From Saccoglossus kowalevskii (taxonomy: Eukaryota > Hemichordata > Enteropneusta > Harrimaniidae), in contig NW_003126890.1 of assembly GCF_000003605.2 (NCBI RefSeq), forward strand, positions 28,267 to 92,266: a stretch of 64,000 nt of DNA, given 5' to 3'. Numbering within the stretch: the stretch's first letter is position 1; each line of letters opens with the position of its first letter. The translations under genes were made by a program, and so were the position numbers. Shown in pieces: positions 37,879-49,990 of this stretch. The notes beneath the pieces are model-generated. The model did no database searches. It saw only the letters and a list, made by a program, of their open reading frames with translations, and was not told the DNA's origin.

Positions 37879-39036
37879 TATAGTATCATAATGGATGTTT
37901 AGCAGTTTCAACAAAATCAACTAAAAAGCAATCCAAAAGCGCAAATCTCCGCCAGAGATTGTATCCTTACTAATTTATCTACCCTATTACATTAGTCTTC
38001 TACAACATGGGTCGTAGTGACATGGGCGTTCTATTACCTTTGATATTAAATAAACACAATTGTAAATAGTGTATTTATTCAATAAATCAGACAATGAAGA
38101 CCGGTCATGTGTTGTAGGTACATTTCTCACGTTTTAACATGCATGGTAATACTCCATTTCTCAATTTACTGAGCGGATATATGTACAGTATATATGTCTG
38201 CATATTTGTACACTACGTTCTCCTTCTCCCGATCAGAAAGATCTACGTTTAGATCTACGTTAACGGTTGCCCCTCAATTAATCTATTTGCTTAAACGGTA
38301 TCCTGCCAAATAATTATACCCAAAAGCAGAATGTATGTGTGAATATAATTGGTGCATAAACTTATTGTCGATGCGCATGTCTCAAACAACGTATGATTTC
38401 ATACACTATAACGTACAAAGGTGTTTGCTTTGAGATAAATGCTCGCCCTAATTGCGAACTTCTATTATATTATAATACGTTATCCTGGAAATTACCCTTA
38501 CTATGGAGGTTCAATCAATGATCTATCGACGCTCATATAATCGTTTACATTGATCTTTTGTCAATTATTGCCTTTCGTGTCAGGCTTCTCCGATAAAAGA
38601 TTGTGAACAACTATTACGGTTGAACGATGTGTAACAAACCTTGCTATTCAGCCACATTAATTCAGATTATGATACTGATGTTAACAGATTGTACAAAAAT
38701 GTTCCAACACATAGCACAAACAGAGAAAACTCAATGCAATTGATTAATAAGTGACATTAAGTACGAATACCGAATTTGTCGTCTTGTGTTTGCATTAAAA
38801 CTTACACATGACACTATAACAAAAAAGGGCAATTTACTTTTTTTCAGCTCCAGGTACCCAAATATAGTCTCCTGAAATATGTTATGTTTAATATGTAATG
38901 TGCCTAAATATTATTGAGCGTGATGGGACAATTAGACAAGTTAGTAGTATGAAACTTTAATTACCAGCTCTATAAATTATCAATTAATTCATACGTATTT
39001 GACGTACTGATATGAGATAGCATAAGAACAATACTA

Positions 39037-39039
<3 letters not shown>
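37879..39039. other. Intergenic, no gene recognised
   Basis: AT-rich; nothing seen. Confidence 0.4.

Positions 39040-39101
<62 letters not shown>
39040..39101. repeat. AT dinucleotide microsatellite, about 62 bp
   Basis: Uninterrupted (TA)n. Confidence 0.95.
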
Positions 39102-39104
<3 letters not shown>

Positions 39105-41907
39105 ACTGGATTTCGTTGGATTATTTACCATTTGATATTATTAAGGGTTATTGAAAGCAATGTGAAGTTAAACATTGATAGCTAGCCGATTATATATAAC
39201 AAGTAAGCCATATAAACTCAGTGCTTTTTTTGAATATAAGGTGAAGTTAATTATAGCAGATTTATTTATTTATTTATTTATGTTAATATTTGTCCTTACC
39301 TTTTATATCAAATATTGTGGAACGTCGGTTTTTATGGATAATAAATAAATATAAATTTCACGTCCTAATAAGGTAAGATTGATGATGTCACGGTTAAAGG
39401 AGTACCCTCCAATATGACAATTGTTGTTTAGTTTTGACCGGCTTTTTTTAATTTCAAGACATGCCAGCTTTAGAAATTTCAGAGATTGATAATCATAATT
39501 ATGGATAATTCTTAAATTGCGTTCTAAATATTTCAAAGACACTAGTTCAAAGCTTGGCGTCTTAATGCGCGCACACAATGGTATCACGAGTCCCCATCTA
39601 ATCAGAAATAAGATTCCGCCGCACAACTAATTCAATGAAGTTTTCGACATGAATGCCATCAATATTCAAAAGAACTTGAAATAGGAAATTAGTTTTTATT
39701 CTATATCAGCAAGGTTTCGGATACTATAATACGGACTCGTACATCGTATTTCTTTGTTGCAAATTTGAAAACATGTCAAGGGTCACAGGATAATTGTGGT
39801 TTATTTACCTCCAAACATGTTGTATGTCACGCAACTCTGAAAAATCGTTTGGATCTCGGAAAAACCGGTTGTCACTTATGGGATTTTAACAATTTCTGGA
39901 AATCACAATCTATCTAGTTTTATCATTGAACTTAATCGGATTATACACATAATTTGATATTAATGTGTAGTGTGATAATCACGTGACCTCGCACAATGTC
40001 ATGTGTGAAATTGATTTGATAATTTGTAAATACTGTCATACTACGCATGACCGATGCTCATCAATACAGAGTACAGGAACGCGCATTGACGGGAAACAAC
40101 TATTCATCATTGGTATTCAACACTGCACAGTAACAGAAGAGTTTCATTTAATCAGAAAGTGGTATGTACATATAATCACGATACATTTATGTTAATTTAT
40201 TATTTACATTACATCTTAGCTAAAGCATTGTTATGTGAAATGAATGTTAAACTGTGGTTCATTTCTGTGTAGAGAACATGTTTCATGAATGACGACGCTG
40301 CTGAACCATTGTTATCGAGTCGTTAAGATATAAATGTCCAGGTCAGTGCGTATATTTATTATCACAATTGTTTTATTTACGTGTGCAAACTGAGCCGATG
40401 GGATTGGTTTGTTTTCCTGCTAAATTAAACAATAACATAATTTATAATAATATATTATGATGTGCGTTTCACTCGACAATTGTATTTTTTGAATAGTACA
40501 GTCACCCTGACAAACTAAATTCCTAAAGTGTAAAACGGTTGTCCGTGTTCCTAAGAAAGAAAATATTCTCTTTTTTTATTGAACACTACATCTTATGCCA
40601 CATTGTCATGACAACAACGTATGTCATACGACGTCTAACCATTTTGTAATGAGCAACTTAAGAATAGGTGTGAAAACATTGCCGGTACATCAAGTATTTC
40701 AGTTTATCTAATACCTTCATTATAAAAAGACACTATTATTCCAAATTGTTACTCTGCACTTACTATACAAAACCTAATACAGATAACTTCTAACTACAAA
40801 ACGTAATGCTATCATTTTAAATCACTGAGGCAATACATCGAACTGTACTACTGTAAGGCTATTGTTAAAAAAAATTAATATTGTTAAATATATCTAATTA
40901 GCGGTTGTTAGGCAGTCAAGTCGCATATTTATTAATTATTACTATTACGCGAATATAAACAAACTTTGCAAATGTTTGATTTTTTTATTCTTTTATAAAC
41001 CAAGTTTAATGTTAATACATAATTCACAATAATTCGATTGTCTGAAGTATATAAAAAACTTCTTACAAGTATATGTACATTATACTTTTCATATAACAAC
41101 AGATCAACACCAGTTAGCTCTATATATACAATGTGTTTATATACTGCGTTACGCATTCTATGTGTGAAATGAGTGAAATGTAAGCTTATTTAGGTGTAAA
41201 AAAATAACATCAGTAAACTATCTTACGATGTATTAATACATAGAACAGCTTGATAAATGGCAATCTTACACTCATAATAATGTATAACTTAGAATATGTT
41301 AACACCGCGGTCATTTTGCCATAGCAATCGACGCACAATATTTAAACGCACTATATATAAGGATACACATTAGCATTACACGGCACTACATGGCAAGTAT
41401 CATTTATAATTGGTAAGCACCAATACAACATGTCAAAGCATACACCTGCTGGGCGTAATATGTTTGGTGCAGCAACGTACGTGACTAAAACTTAGATAAG
41501 TTAGCCTGTTCTAAGTTTTCAATTTCCGCTGTGATTTTTTGAGTTAGTTGAAATGTAATGTAATGTACTCTAGTGTTATATGTTTCACATAATCGTTCAC
41601 TAGTTGACGTCTTTGCTCTAGTGTAGCCCGAGACAAATTAGCAGTAGTTGGGGTCTATTTTGTTGTGTTCACTCCAGACATGTCCACAATGTTCTTTTAT
41701 GTTTAAAAATATGTTTTTGATTTTGTCCTAGTTAATAGTTAGTTTATACAGTGGTATGTTTCAATGAAACATAATAAAAATATGGGCAATGTTTATATGA
41801 CAATTCATCATGATAGTTTCGTGGTGACTGGTTGTTTTATATTACTAGTATATCCCGGCTATATCGTAGTAGTAATAACGTACCTGGGAGAACTAAACCT
41901 CACATAG
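39102..41907. other. Intergenic, no gene recognised
   Basis: Frames at 39303-39626 and 40932-41156 (minus) have no recognisable domain. A short (TTTA)n run lies at about 39262-39280. Confidence 0.4.
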
Positions 41908-42243
41908 CTAATAATCCTCCAACGCATTTCTCATCATGAAAAATAGGATTTTGTTTCCTAATCTTTTTTCAGTTACATGCTTTCCGTGATGGATTCTATG
42001 ATTTCTAAATACCAGCCCATAAAATCTCGCCAAGGTCAATGTGTTCTTTCGTACGTCATGTATTCCCAAAGTTCGTGACCTGTTGAGCGGCTGTTTAGTT
42101 CGATATTGCGTCTGACGTGTTCCAAGAGCCGTAGAGTGACGTGAATTGGTAAACACAATTAATTTACTGCATGAAAGTTTGTGTAGTATGATATGATATT
42201 GTACTGTATATATATTGCTTTTATATTTGATGACGAATATCAT
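41908..42243 (-). other. Coding-like tract, identity unknown
   Basis: Two minus-strand frames are open over the same DNA. One reads through to a stop at 41908 and contains SRTLGIHDVRKNTLTLARFY. The other reads RLLEHVRRNIELNSRSTGHE, then LWEYMTYERTH, before a stop. The DNA is less AT-rich than its flanks. It may be the remnant of a transposon or host exon; no family is recognised. Confidence 0.2.
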
Positions 42244-44038
42244 TGAGTGAAGCTTATTGATCTATGTAGGTTTAGTTATGCTCATATTTCGGATTCTTGT
42301 AATATGCTGTGATAATTATTAATGTATCGTTAATTTAGTGTATCATTTGACGACGTTTTGTGAACACCGTGAATTTAGGGTATAACCCACAATTTTGAGT
42401 ATCTGCTCAGTATAGGTAGAGCATTCAATATTAAGATGACAGAGCCTGTATGGATGTTGAACAATAACATAAGTCGAATTGTTATGAGTTGTTGGGTCAG
42501 ATGAGCCAATTATTTGTGTGAAGTTTCGATCATAAGACACATACAAACATGTTAAAAAATATCAGGGTTTATAGATATCCTTGTTTCACGTTTTTGCCAG
42601 ATTCAAAAATATTGTTTTCTTTAGTTTAATTTTGAATTTCATGTTTTGTTTCATTATTACTTTATTTAGTTTGTATCAAGAGTAATTTTTGTTTGTCGAT
42701 GCCAAAAGGTTTGCTGACGTAGTTTGCATTCTATATTCTTGTTATAATGTTGTACAATGCCAGTGATCAGCAATTTTTCAGTCTTTTTGTTTTTAATCCG
42801 ACTTGGCGATATATCATTGTTTTCATGGATACTGCGTCTCTCATGAACCGATCACAAGTCTGGAATTTCTGTTCATCAGTAAACCTTTTTTTGTGCAGTG
42901 CTTGATTATTTCTTGAAATATGATGATTTGAAGGACACATTTGCTAGAAGTATTTATCGTAAATTAATCATTGCATAACATATAAAGGGGTTTTATCTAA
43001 GTACATAATCACATCTCAAGTGCCTTTATGAAATAAAATCACAGATATGTCTTTTTTTTAATTTTTTACGCAATACTAAAGATTAATTTCACCTGTTTGT
43101 TTTACTTGTACATTATGACTAGTATAGAACTGTTGCAACACATTTGAAAGAAAATATATTATTTTTACAGGTTTTGTAAGGTATTTATTGCAAAATAGAT
43201 AACTTACTAGAGCATATAAAGTGTAGAGTAAAAAACAAAAGAGACGAAACTATAACATTTCTGTTTATGACTAGTAATGATTTAAGTATTATTCAATGAA
43301 CCATGTACCGTGTACGCAATAGTGTGGATCTCGCAAACAAACAGGAGGTTAGTCAATGTTAATACACTTCCGGTCAGTTGGAATATGCAGTGTTAGACAG
43401 ATATTTCACTACACCAGCTTTTGGAAGAAAATGATCATTTTGTACTTCTACGGTGTTTTTGGAACTTAAATTAAATTAATTTGTGACATATTTGTATCGT
43501 ACATCGTAATATGTCTCTTAGATTCAACAGTGAATAATCGGTGATTTAAGTTTTCAGATAGATCCCAAGTACAAGGACTCATGTGGGATATGAAGTCTAA
43601 CCCGATATGAAATGTCTAGGCTGCACTAAACTATTTTTATTTGTTGGAACATATCTCACACATGTGAAAGCATTCAGTGACTCTTGTATGCTCTTACGCA
43701 CATAATTTGTAATAGAAATAAAACTATGTACTTACTTCTAAATGGAATATCCTGTACAATTCCATTTAATACGGCATGTCTATATCAGTACACGTGTATA
43801 TGAGCGTTGACTTCACATAGATTGCACTTAATTTTCCTCATACAAATCTCTATATGAAGGTTCTGCCTAATGATTTACTTATTCATAATCTAAATTGAAA
43901 GATCGTACACCCCAAAAGCCAATGACCGACATCGTGTTACAGATATGCTTTGTGGTTTGTACTAAGCTGACAGTGAAACTTGGTCATTTCATCTTTGATG
44001 TCATGTGATCTGTGTGAAAGTCCTAGAACATTTTATGG
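42244..44038. other. Intergenic upstream of GPCR 2
   Basis: No gene recognised. Confidence 0.4.
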
Positions 44039-44046
44039 TATAAAAG
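44039..44046 (+). promoter_or_regulatory. TATA box (TATAAAAG), probable GPCR 2 core promoter
   Basis: A consensus TATA box 494 nt upstream of the GPCR 2 ATG. Transcription would start at about 44065-44075 and cross the 31-bp tandem repeat to the acceptor at 44470-44471. No other TATA of this quality was seen nearby in this orientation. Inference. Confidence 0.45.
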
Positions 44047-44168
44047 TCCTGATGTAAACAAAGATTCTACTTGAGAAAGCCAGACTGTATTCAGTTACCA
44101 CATCAGTGTGTGCTCGCGCGCAATTACAATTTGTAACATGCATACAATACAATTTTTCATTTTCTTTC

Positions 44169-44323
44169 TTCCGGTTTACCGTACAATGTATGTCGGATCT
44201 TCCGGTTTACCGTACAATGTATGTCGGATCTTCCGGTTTACCGTACAATGTATGTCGGATCTTCCGGTTTACCGTACAATGTATGTCGGATCTTCCGGTT
44301 TACTGTTTAATGCATTTCGGACA
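44169..44323 (+). repeat. 31-bp tandem repeat, four perfect units and one eroded unit
   Basis: The unit starts TTCCGGTTTACCGTACAATG and continues TATGTCGGATC. Units lie at 44169, 44200, 44231 and 44262, with a decayed fifth at 44293. The four copies are essentially identical, so the array is recent or homogenised. The period of 31 shifts frame each unit, so it is not protein-coding. Each unit holds AAT|GTATGT, a splice-donor-like word (GT at 44188, 44219, 44250, 44281), and the array lies in the presumed 5'UTR of GPCR 2. Confidence 0.95.
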
Positions 44324-44532
44324 ATCATTTAGTCAGTGCTCTGAGCGATATAATGAGTATATCTTTTTACGCTTACCTAAAATAAATGTTTTTCGATAAA
44401 ATACATTTTTAATTGTAAGAAACACAATGAATAATCACTAATATTTTTTTCTTATCTTTTGCTTTCACCAGTACTATTGGACTATCAGGAATATTTAATT
44501 TCGAAAGAAGACTAATAACCCACTAAGCAGAG

Positions 44533-45579
44533 ATGAACGCCACGGCGATTGCGCAATCAACGTCCTCCAATTTCATCGTCTCATGGGTGGAAATTTGCAA
44601 AATCATTATGTCTATCGTGGGTGTGGTAGGAAACTCACTTGTGTGTTTGATATTCATCAGTGTTAAACGCATGCGCACTATCACAAATTGTTTCATCGTT
44701 AGTCTCGCATTCACGGACTTGATTTCATCTATATTGATTCTTCCCTTTCCTGTGCCTATTCCCGTGCCATCTGGAGTTGCAGGAGAACTGTATTGCCGTC
44801 TGGTGTTCTCACGTGCATTTCTGTGGATAAGTTTTAAAGCGTCAGTTTTCAACCTCGTGGCTGTAACCGTAGAACGTTATTACGCTATAGTGCATCCTGT
44901 CATTCACATAAAAGTTTTCACGAAGAAAACGTGCTTCGTTATGGTCGTAATGGTATGGTTTTGCGCATGTGCAGTGGAGAGCATCGCTTTCTACATATTC
45001 GTTTACGACAAGGAAGGCAATGCGTGCGCGATATGGTGGCCGAGTGAGGAATATCGGAAAGCTATCGCAGTACTTTTGTACCTAGCTTCGTTTCTCATTC
45101 CAACTATAGTTCTTATTTTCGTGTATGTCAAGATACTGTCCTCACTGAAACACCATGCGATTTTATTACATCAGAACCACGAATCAGAGCACAGTCCATC
45201 GCTATCACTTCTTAAAACGAGGGAGAAAATAATTAAGATGCTGTTTCTTGTTGTCGTTACGTTCTTCATTTGCTGGGCTCCTAATCAAACATTATTTCTG
45301 GCGTTCAACTTCGGAGCGCCCCTAGATCACTTCGCTGTGTACTACCAGTTCTTTATTCTCTTAGCGTTCTGCAACTCGTGCATGAATCCAATAATATATT
45401 CTTTCAAGAATAAACAGTTTCGAGACGGGTTGAAACTCATTTTCGGTAAAAATAGTGGGCAGATACAACCGGAACACATTGCACCATTTCACTTGAGGGT
45501 ACATACAGTGACGCCACAAGGAAGCAGTGCGCCACACGCTGCATTCAACACATCTGGAAGCAACTCGTTAGTCCCGTAA
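44533..45579 (+). CDS. Class A (rhodopsin-like) GPCR 2, orphan peptide-receptor-like
   Basis: A complete 348-residue receptor in one exon; ATG at 44533, 61 nt after the acceptor tttgctttcaccag (AG at 44470-44471). Features: N-glycosylation site N2; TM1 GN (N34); TM2 D62; C88 at the top of TM3 and ERY at 114-116; W142; C165 in loop 2; P190 in TM5; CWAP at 247-250 in TM6 (switch motif intact); NPIIY at 285-289; helix 8 FKNKQFRDGL. It shares long identical runs with GPCR 1 (SFKASVFNL, LLYLASFLIP, NQTLFLAFN, SFKNKQFRDGL), so the two are recent paralogues. The C-terminus (about 45 residues, Ser/Thr/Pro-rich) differs from GPCR 1. It is a G-protein-coupled plasma-membrane receptor with unknown ligand. 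Confidence 0.95.
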   Translation: MNATAIAQSTSSNFIVSWVEICKIIMSIVGVVGNSLVCLIFISVKRMRTITNCFIVSLAFTDLISSILILPFPVPIPVPSGVAGELYCRLVFSRAFLWISFKASVFNLVAVTVERYYAIVHPVIHIKVFTKKTCFVMVVMVWFCACAVESIAFYIFVYDKEGNACAIWWPSEEYRKAIAVLLYLASFLIPTIVLIFVYVKILSSLKHHAILLHQNHESEHSPSLSLLKTREKIIKMLFLVVVTFFICWAPNQTLFLAFNFGAPLDHFAVYYQFFILLAFCNSCMNPIIYSFKNKQFRDGLKLIFGKNSGQIQPEHIAPFHLRVHTVTPQGSSAPHAAFNTSGSNSLVP

Positions 45580-46539
45580 ATATAAGCTCGCATGTATAAA
45601 TATGAGATATTTGAGTTGAAGACAACAAAGATGGTATTTTACGTCGGACTGGAAAAACACGAATGTCTTTTAAACCGCCCTCAATAATATACAGGTTGGC
45701 AATGTCACTTGTTTGCGGTAGGTGGCGCTATTGCAAACACGATTGACGGTTTCCTGTGCCTCCGGTCACACCATGCCTATGTACATAGCGTAATTTCAGG
45801 GAGACAACATATAGTAATACCAATATTACATATTTTTTATAATATTAGCGAAAATGAATATGTATTTATTTGAATTTGTATTTATGCAAAATAATTATAT
45901 ATCAAATATAGATAATTAGTTTCTCATAAAAAATTTAAACGTCTCATATTTTTGTGTATTTTAAGTTAGCTTACATTTTCAGTAAACAAAATCGTAGCAA
46001 CATTTTCAGACTAGTTTGTACATAGTCAAAGGTCAACAAAATATTTATCGTGTTAAATTCAGTGTTTATTTCATGTATTAAACATGCAATTTACAGAAGA
46101 CATTGTAATACTATATGCTCTTATCATTTTGTAGATTTTTGTTCAGCGCAACTTGTCCTTAACATTGTGGACAATGACGTACATTCTTTTAAAGTCAACA
46201 CCCATCTATTTAACATATTTAAATATATTGGCGTTGAGCAGATTGTGATACTTCTACGAAGTAAGCTTTTACCAATTTAATATATAATGCGACTGCGCAT
46301 ATTAATATATTGACAGTAGAATTAACACGATGCTTACAGTTAGGGTTCGAGTATTCTACACGTGTCGCTGCATTCTCTTAAAGCGTATAAATACAATTAA
46401 ATGTTCGTAATCCAGACGACTCAGTAGTATCAACAAGAAAACCAGTCATGCATGATGTCTTTGAAAAGTATTTGTGTGTATTTTCAAAACAAGTGATGGC
46501 TGTGCTTACACAGTCATAATTATCTATACTTACTATCAT
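45580..46539. other. Probable 3'UTR and flank of GPCR 2
   Basis: No gene. The first clear AATAAA on this strand is just beyond this stretch, at 46541-46546. Confidence 0.4.
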
Positions 46540-46540
46540 C

Positions 46541-46546
46541 AATAAA
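46541..46546 (+). terminator. AATAAA signal, possible GPCR 2 poly(A) site
   Basis: The first AATAAA I found on the + strand after the GPCR 2 stop, about 960 nt downstream. Assignment is tentative. Confidence 0.25.
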
Positions 46547-47065
46547 ATCTTGATTGTACACAAATGTAATAGATCTAATCTGTTGAAAGCATCGTACAAC
46601 ATTGTTAAAAATGATTGGAAAGTTGGTAGATATGTTTGCAAACTTGACCTGAAGGGTTGTCCTACCGAACACCGCAGTTACAAGTGAGAAAAAGTAAATA
46701 AAACGAGTAAAGCGATGCAAATTTGCTGGATTTGTTAAAACAATTGACCAAAGTTGTTGATTTTTTTTTTTAAATTAAATTCTAGTATTTCAATTTAATG
46801 TGTGTTTTTCGTGACTGCGATGACGAACATTTTGGTTGAAAAGTTGACCTAAGTGTTTGATTTTTGGAATTCCTTTTGGGAAAGTTAGAAAATGCCATGA
46901 AATCGTCGAATGATTGCCTGAAGCATGTAGAGATCAGTCATACATCAAACGAAACACACAAGAGCAATCAATATCAATTTTGGAAATATTCTGAAAATTA
47001 AATTGCCACCAATGGATTCTAATTCAGAAGTTCCATGTGATTATGTGATCGGCTAGTATTAAATG

Positions 47066-47204
47066 TTAAATGGTGGTGGTCGTCGCGTAGCGCGTGTTCG
47101 AATTCCATATAAACAAACAATGTAAAATAAAATACACGCGTTGTATACGTCGCTATGAGTCCCACACCGAACAGAACGCGGCGCGACGACCACCGCCCTA
47201 TAAG
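47066..47204. mobile_element. 139-bp MITE of the TTAA family inside the tandem array
   Basis: Inverted arms: TGGTGGTGGTCGTCGCG on the left (about 47071) and, read inwards from the right, GGGCGGTGGTCGTCGCGC. The left flank is TTAA (47066-47069); the right counterpart is slightly eroded (TTAT read inwards). The ends resemble a single end (TTAAAGGGCGGTAGTCGTCG) at 48715-48734, which marks another, truncated member. Confidence 0.65.
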
Positions 47205-47880
47205 CATCATGGGGAGTGCAAGTACTTGCATGGGACCACCTGAGTGAATCGCCTATCCAAACTTTTTTTTTTAAATTTTGTCACACACTTTTAAATTACA
47301 TATTTCATTTTTGATGTTTGTTTTTCGTGACTCTGATGACGAACATTTCTGTAGAAAATCATAAAATTGACTTAAAATAGAACATTTAAAAATTTCAATA
47401 AAGTATTCTTGATTTTAGACTGAAATAGTGGTTCAAACTGTTGAAAAACCACGTACAAATTTGTGAAATGCGATTGGAATGTTGATAGCTATATTTGCAA
47501 ACTTGGCCTAAGTGGTTTTCCCACCAACCCCGCAGTTAAAAGTTAAGAAAAAGTAATCAAAAGTTGAGTGAAAGCCCCAATATGTGTCACCAGACAGTCA
47601 TACGAACTCAACGTATAATGTTTAGAAACAACGTACACAGTTATGAAAAGTGGTTGAAAAGTTAGTAATTTTAATTGGAAATTTGATCTGAGTGATTGTA
47701 GTAAATTGTCGACTGAAAGGCTTATAATAACAGACGGCCATGCGAACTGAACGTATAATGTTAAAAAATATCGTACAAATTTTTAAATTTGTAAAGCTAT
47801 TGCTATTGTCTGGATTTGTCCGAAAAGTGTTTGTCGTATCGATTTAAAAGTTTGAAAAAAAAATAGTAATATAATGCCAC

Positions 47881-49299
47881 TCTCAAAAATTTACCGCTAC
47901 GCCAATAGGGTTGGACGTGCGTTCTTGGGAAAAGTAAATATTCTAAAACAAAAATAAAGTGAAAAAATTGTTTTTGTACCGCTATTATAAAATAAAATTA
48001 GTTTTATATTTTCAGCTTCCAATTTCACGAATCATTTGGCTTTTAGAAGAAAGATGTGTCTGCTATGTTGATAAAATAATATTCATAGGTGGGGTGCTAT
48101 CTGATTAAAATAAGATCCTAGTTTTGGCTTTATTGTTTTTGTGATTTTAATTATTTATTTTCATTATACATTTTCTTTTACTTTATTTTAATCTATTTAT
48201 TCGCTGGCAGTTATATAAGAGTATTAGTAATCGCGAAAGCCTACAAGAATTTGACCCAATGTCCATATAAACCCCGGTCAAATCTCGTATAAGCTACAGC
48301 CAATCACAGCAAGCTTTTTATATTGACCGACGGTGTACTTACTAAAGAAAATTAAAAAAGCAATTACAATGTACAAAAAATAACGATCGTGTTGCATGGC
48401 GTTGGTTTCATTTTGAAGAAAATCATCTCAATAAAAAGTTGGCCAGGGAAAAGTGGGTATTTTTTCCAATGATGGATATGGATATGAATGTCAATTAATG
48501 TGTATACTTCCTGCTGCATCTTCGCCAGTCAAGATTCGTTTATCCAGCCATCGCTTCAATTTTACACCAAATACTGGACATAATTAACAATATAGTAAAC
48601 AGTCAAATCCCAAACTGGATAGACCCCCAAAGACTTAAATTGTATAACGGTCTACGGCACACGGCTATGTTAAGCGATTATACTGGCCCTGGGTTTATAA
48701 TAGTTTCCTTGTGTTAAAGGGCGGTAGTCGTCGTTCCACGCATGCGCAAGATATATGTCTAATATAAACAATGATTGTGACTTTGACTGACGCTACCAAT
48801 CTTGAATATATTTGTTTAGGTGTTTGGAAGGTATCGAAGGATTCCCATTAGAAGAGTGTGTTGCATTGTGGGGAAAATAATGTTTATCAGCACAAATATC
48901 GCGCTTTCTTAAAGCTAATTACATTAAAAATGTTTAGGGGGATCTGATGGATTTTTATTCCAAATTTTTTTTCGGGTACACCCCCAAACCAGATGTAGAA
49001 TGTTTAAATTCCCCCTCTTACATGTTTCGAGTAAATTCACCCCACCACACACAGCTATCTCACAGTCTCACCAAAATTTAATTACGACTTGCCAAAATGG
49101 ATGACAAATGTTTTGTTCCTATGGCAACAAGATAACAGACTACCCAACACTGATTTTAAGACTTTGACTATAGGCCACATACAGTTCTCTAAATGGTTCT
49201 CTAAAAAAAACAAGTCTTGCATGGCACAGTCCCCGTTTGTTATCAAATTTAAGATACATTTAGTTTTGTTTATAGCAAAATAGTTGGAACATAAACATG
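47881..49299. other. Intergenic; one truncated MITE end
   Basis: Besides the solo element end at 48715-48750 (TTAA, then AGGGCGGTAGTCGTCG and CGCATGCGCA), nothing gene-like is seen. Confidence 0.4.
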
Positions 49300-49990
49300 T
49301 CAGAAGTATGGATCCAGAAAATGATGCTTGGTTATGATGATATTTTAACATTAAAATGACTGACATCTTGTACCAGATCATCAAACGAGTACTTCTCCAT
49401 GTTGAGAAATATTGCTCTGGAACAGCAATAATTAAAACAAAATGGCCACAAGTCTGCCATTTTCAATACATCTATAACAGGATGTGAAACGAATATATAA
49501 AATTTGATCATAATCAGTCAAATCATGTCAGAGATACGGCTCTAGAAACACATTCATTAAAGCAAAATGGCCGCCAGTCAGTGACCCATAATGTCTTATG
49601 TATGTACCAAGTTTGAACAAAATCCATTCATAAACGACCAAGATCCGGTTCCAGAATGCCAGAAATGCTTGATTTGAATGAGTTTTCAGCACAAACATTG
49701 CCGGCATTTGGCCATTTTGAATCAGATAGTCAAACAAATATATTTGTATATCTATGACATGATCTATAATGAATATATAACAGTTGAAGATAATCAGTCA
49801 AATTATGGTAGAGATATGGCACTAGGACTGCATTCATTAAAACAAAATGGTCGCCAGTCGGTCAATTTTAATTGAATCTGTAAAAATAAAATGTGGTACA
49901 TCAAGGTTCCATAATGTTCAACGTATGTACCTAGTTTAAACAAAATCCATCCATAAATGTTTGATTTTGATGATTTTTTAGCACAAAAAA
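49300..49990 (+). repeat. Degenerate tandem repeat with AAAATGGCCGCC words
   Basis: The word attaaaacaaaatggccac and variants starts at 49429, 49556 and 49836. Blocks such as ataatcagtcaaat, gagatatggc and agtttgaacaaaatccattc recur in the same order, giving units of about 130 and 280 bp. It is partly eroded. No coding capacity. Confidence 0.65.

Larger units (their letters stand above)
46540..47880 (+). repeat. Degenerate tandem array, interrupted by a MITE
   Basis: Related blocks recur. tttttcgtgactgcgatgac (46805) resembles tttttcgtgactctgatgac (47322). Blocks running from gattggaaagttgg through gcaaacttgacct to accgcagtta (46612-46680) recur at 47472-47545, and shortened versions follow near 47650 and 47780 (aacgtataatgtt, cgtacaaat). 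Units are strongly eroded and of unequal length. No coding function. Confidence 0.6.

Noticed and set aside
44106-44399. Two repeat-bearing frames over the 31-bp array (repeated YRTMYVGSSGLPYNVCRIF-like words)
   Set aside because: A 31-bp period shifts frame every unit, so the peptides are artefacts of the tandem repeat.
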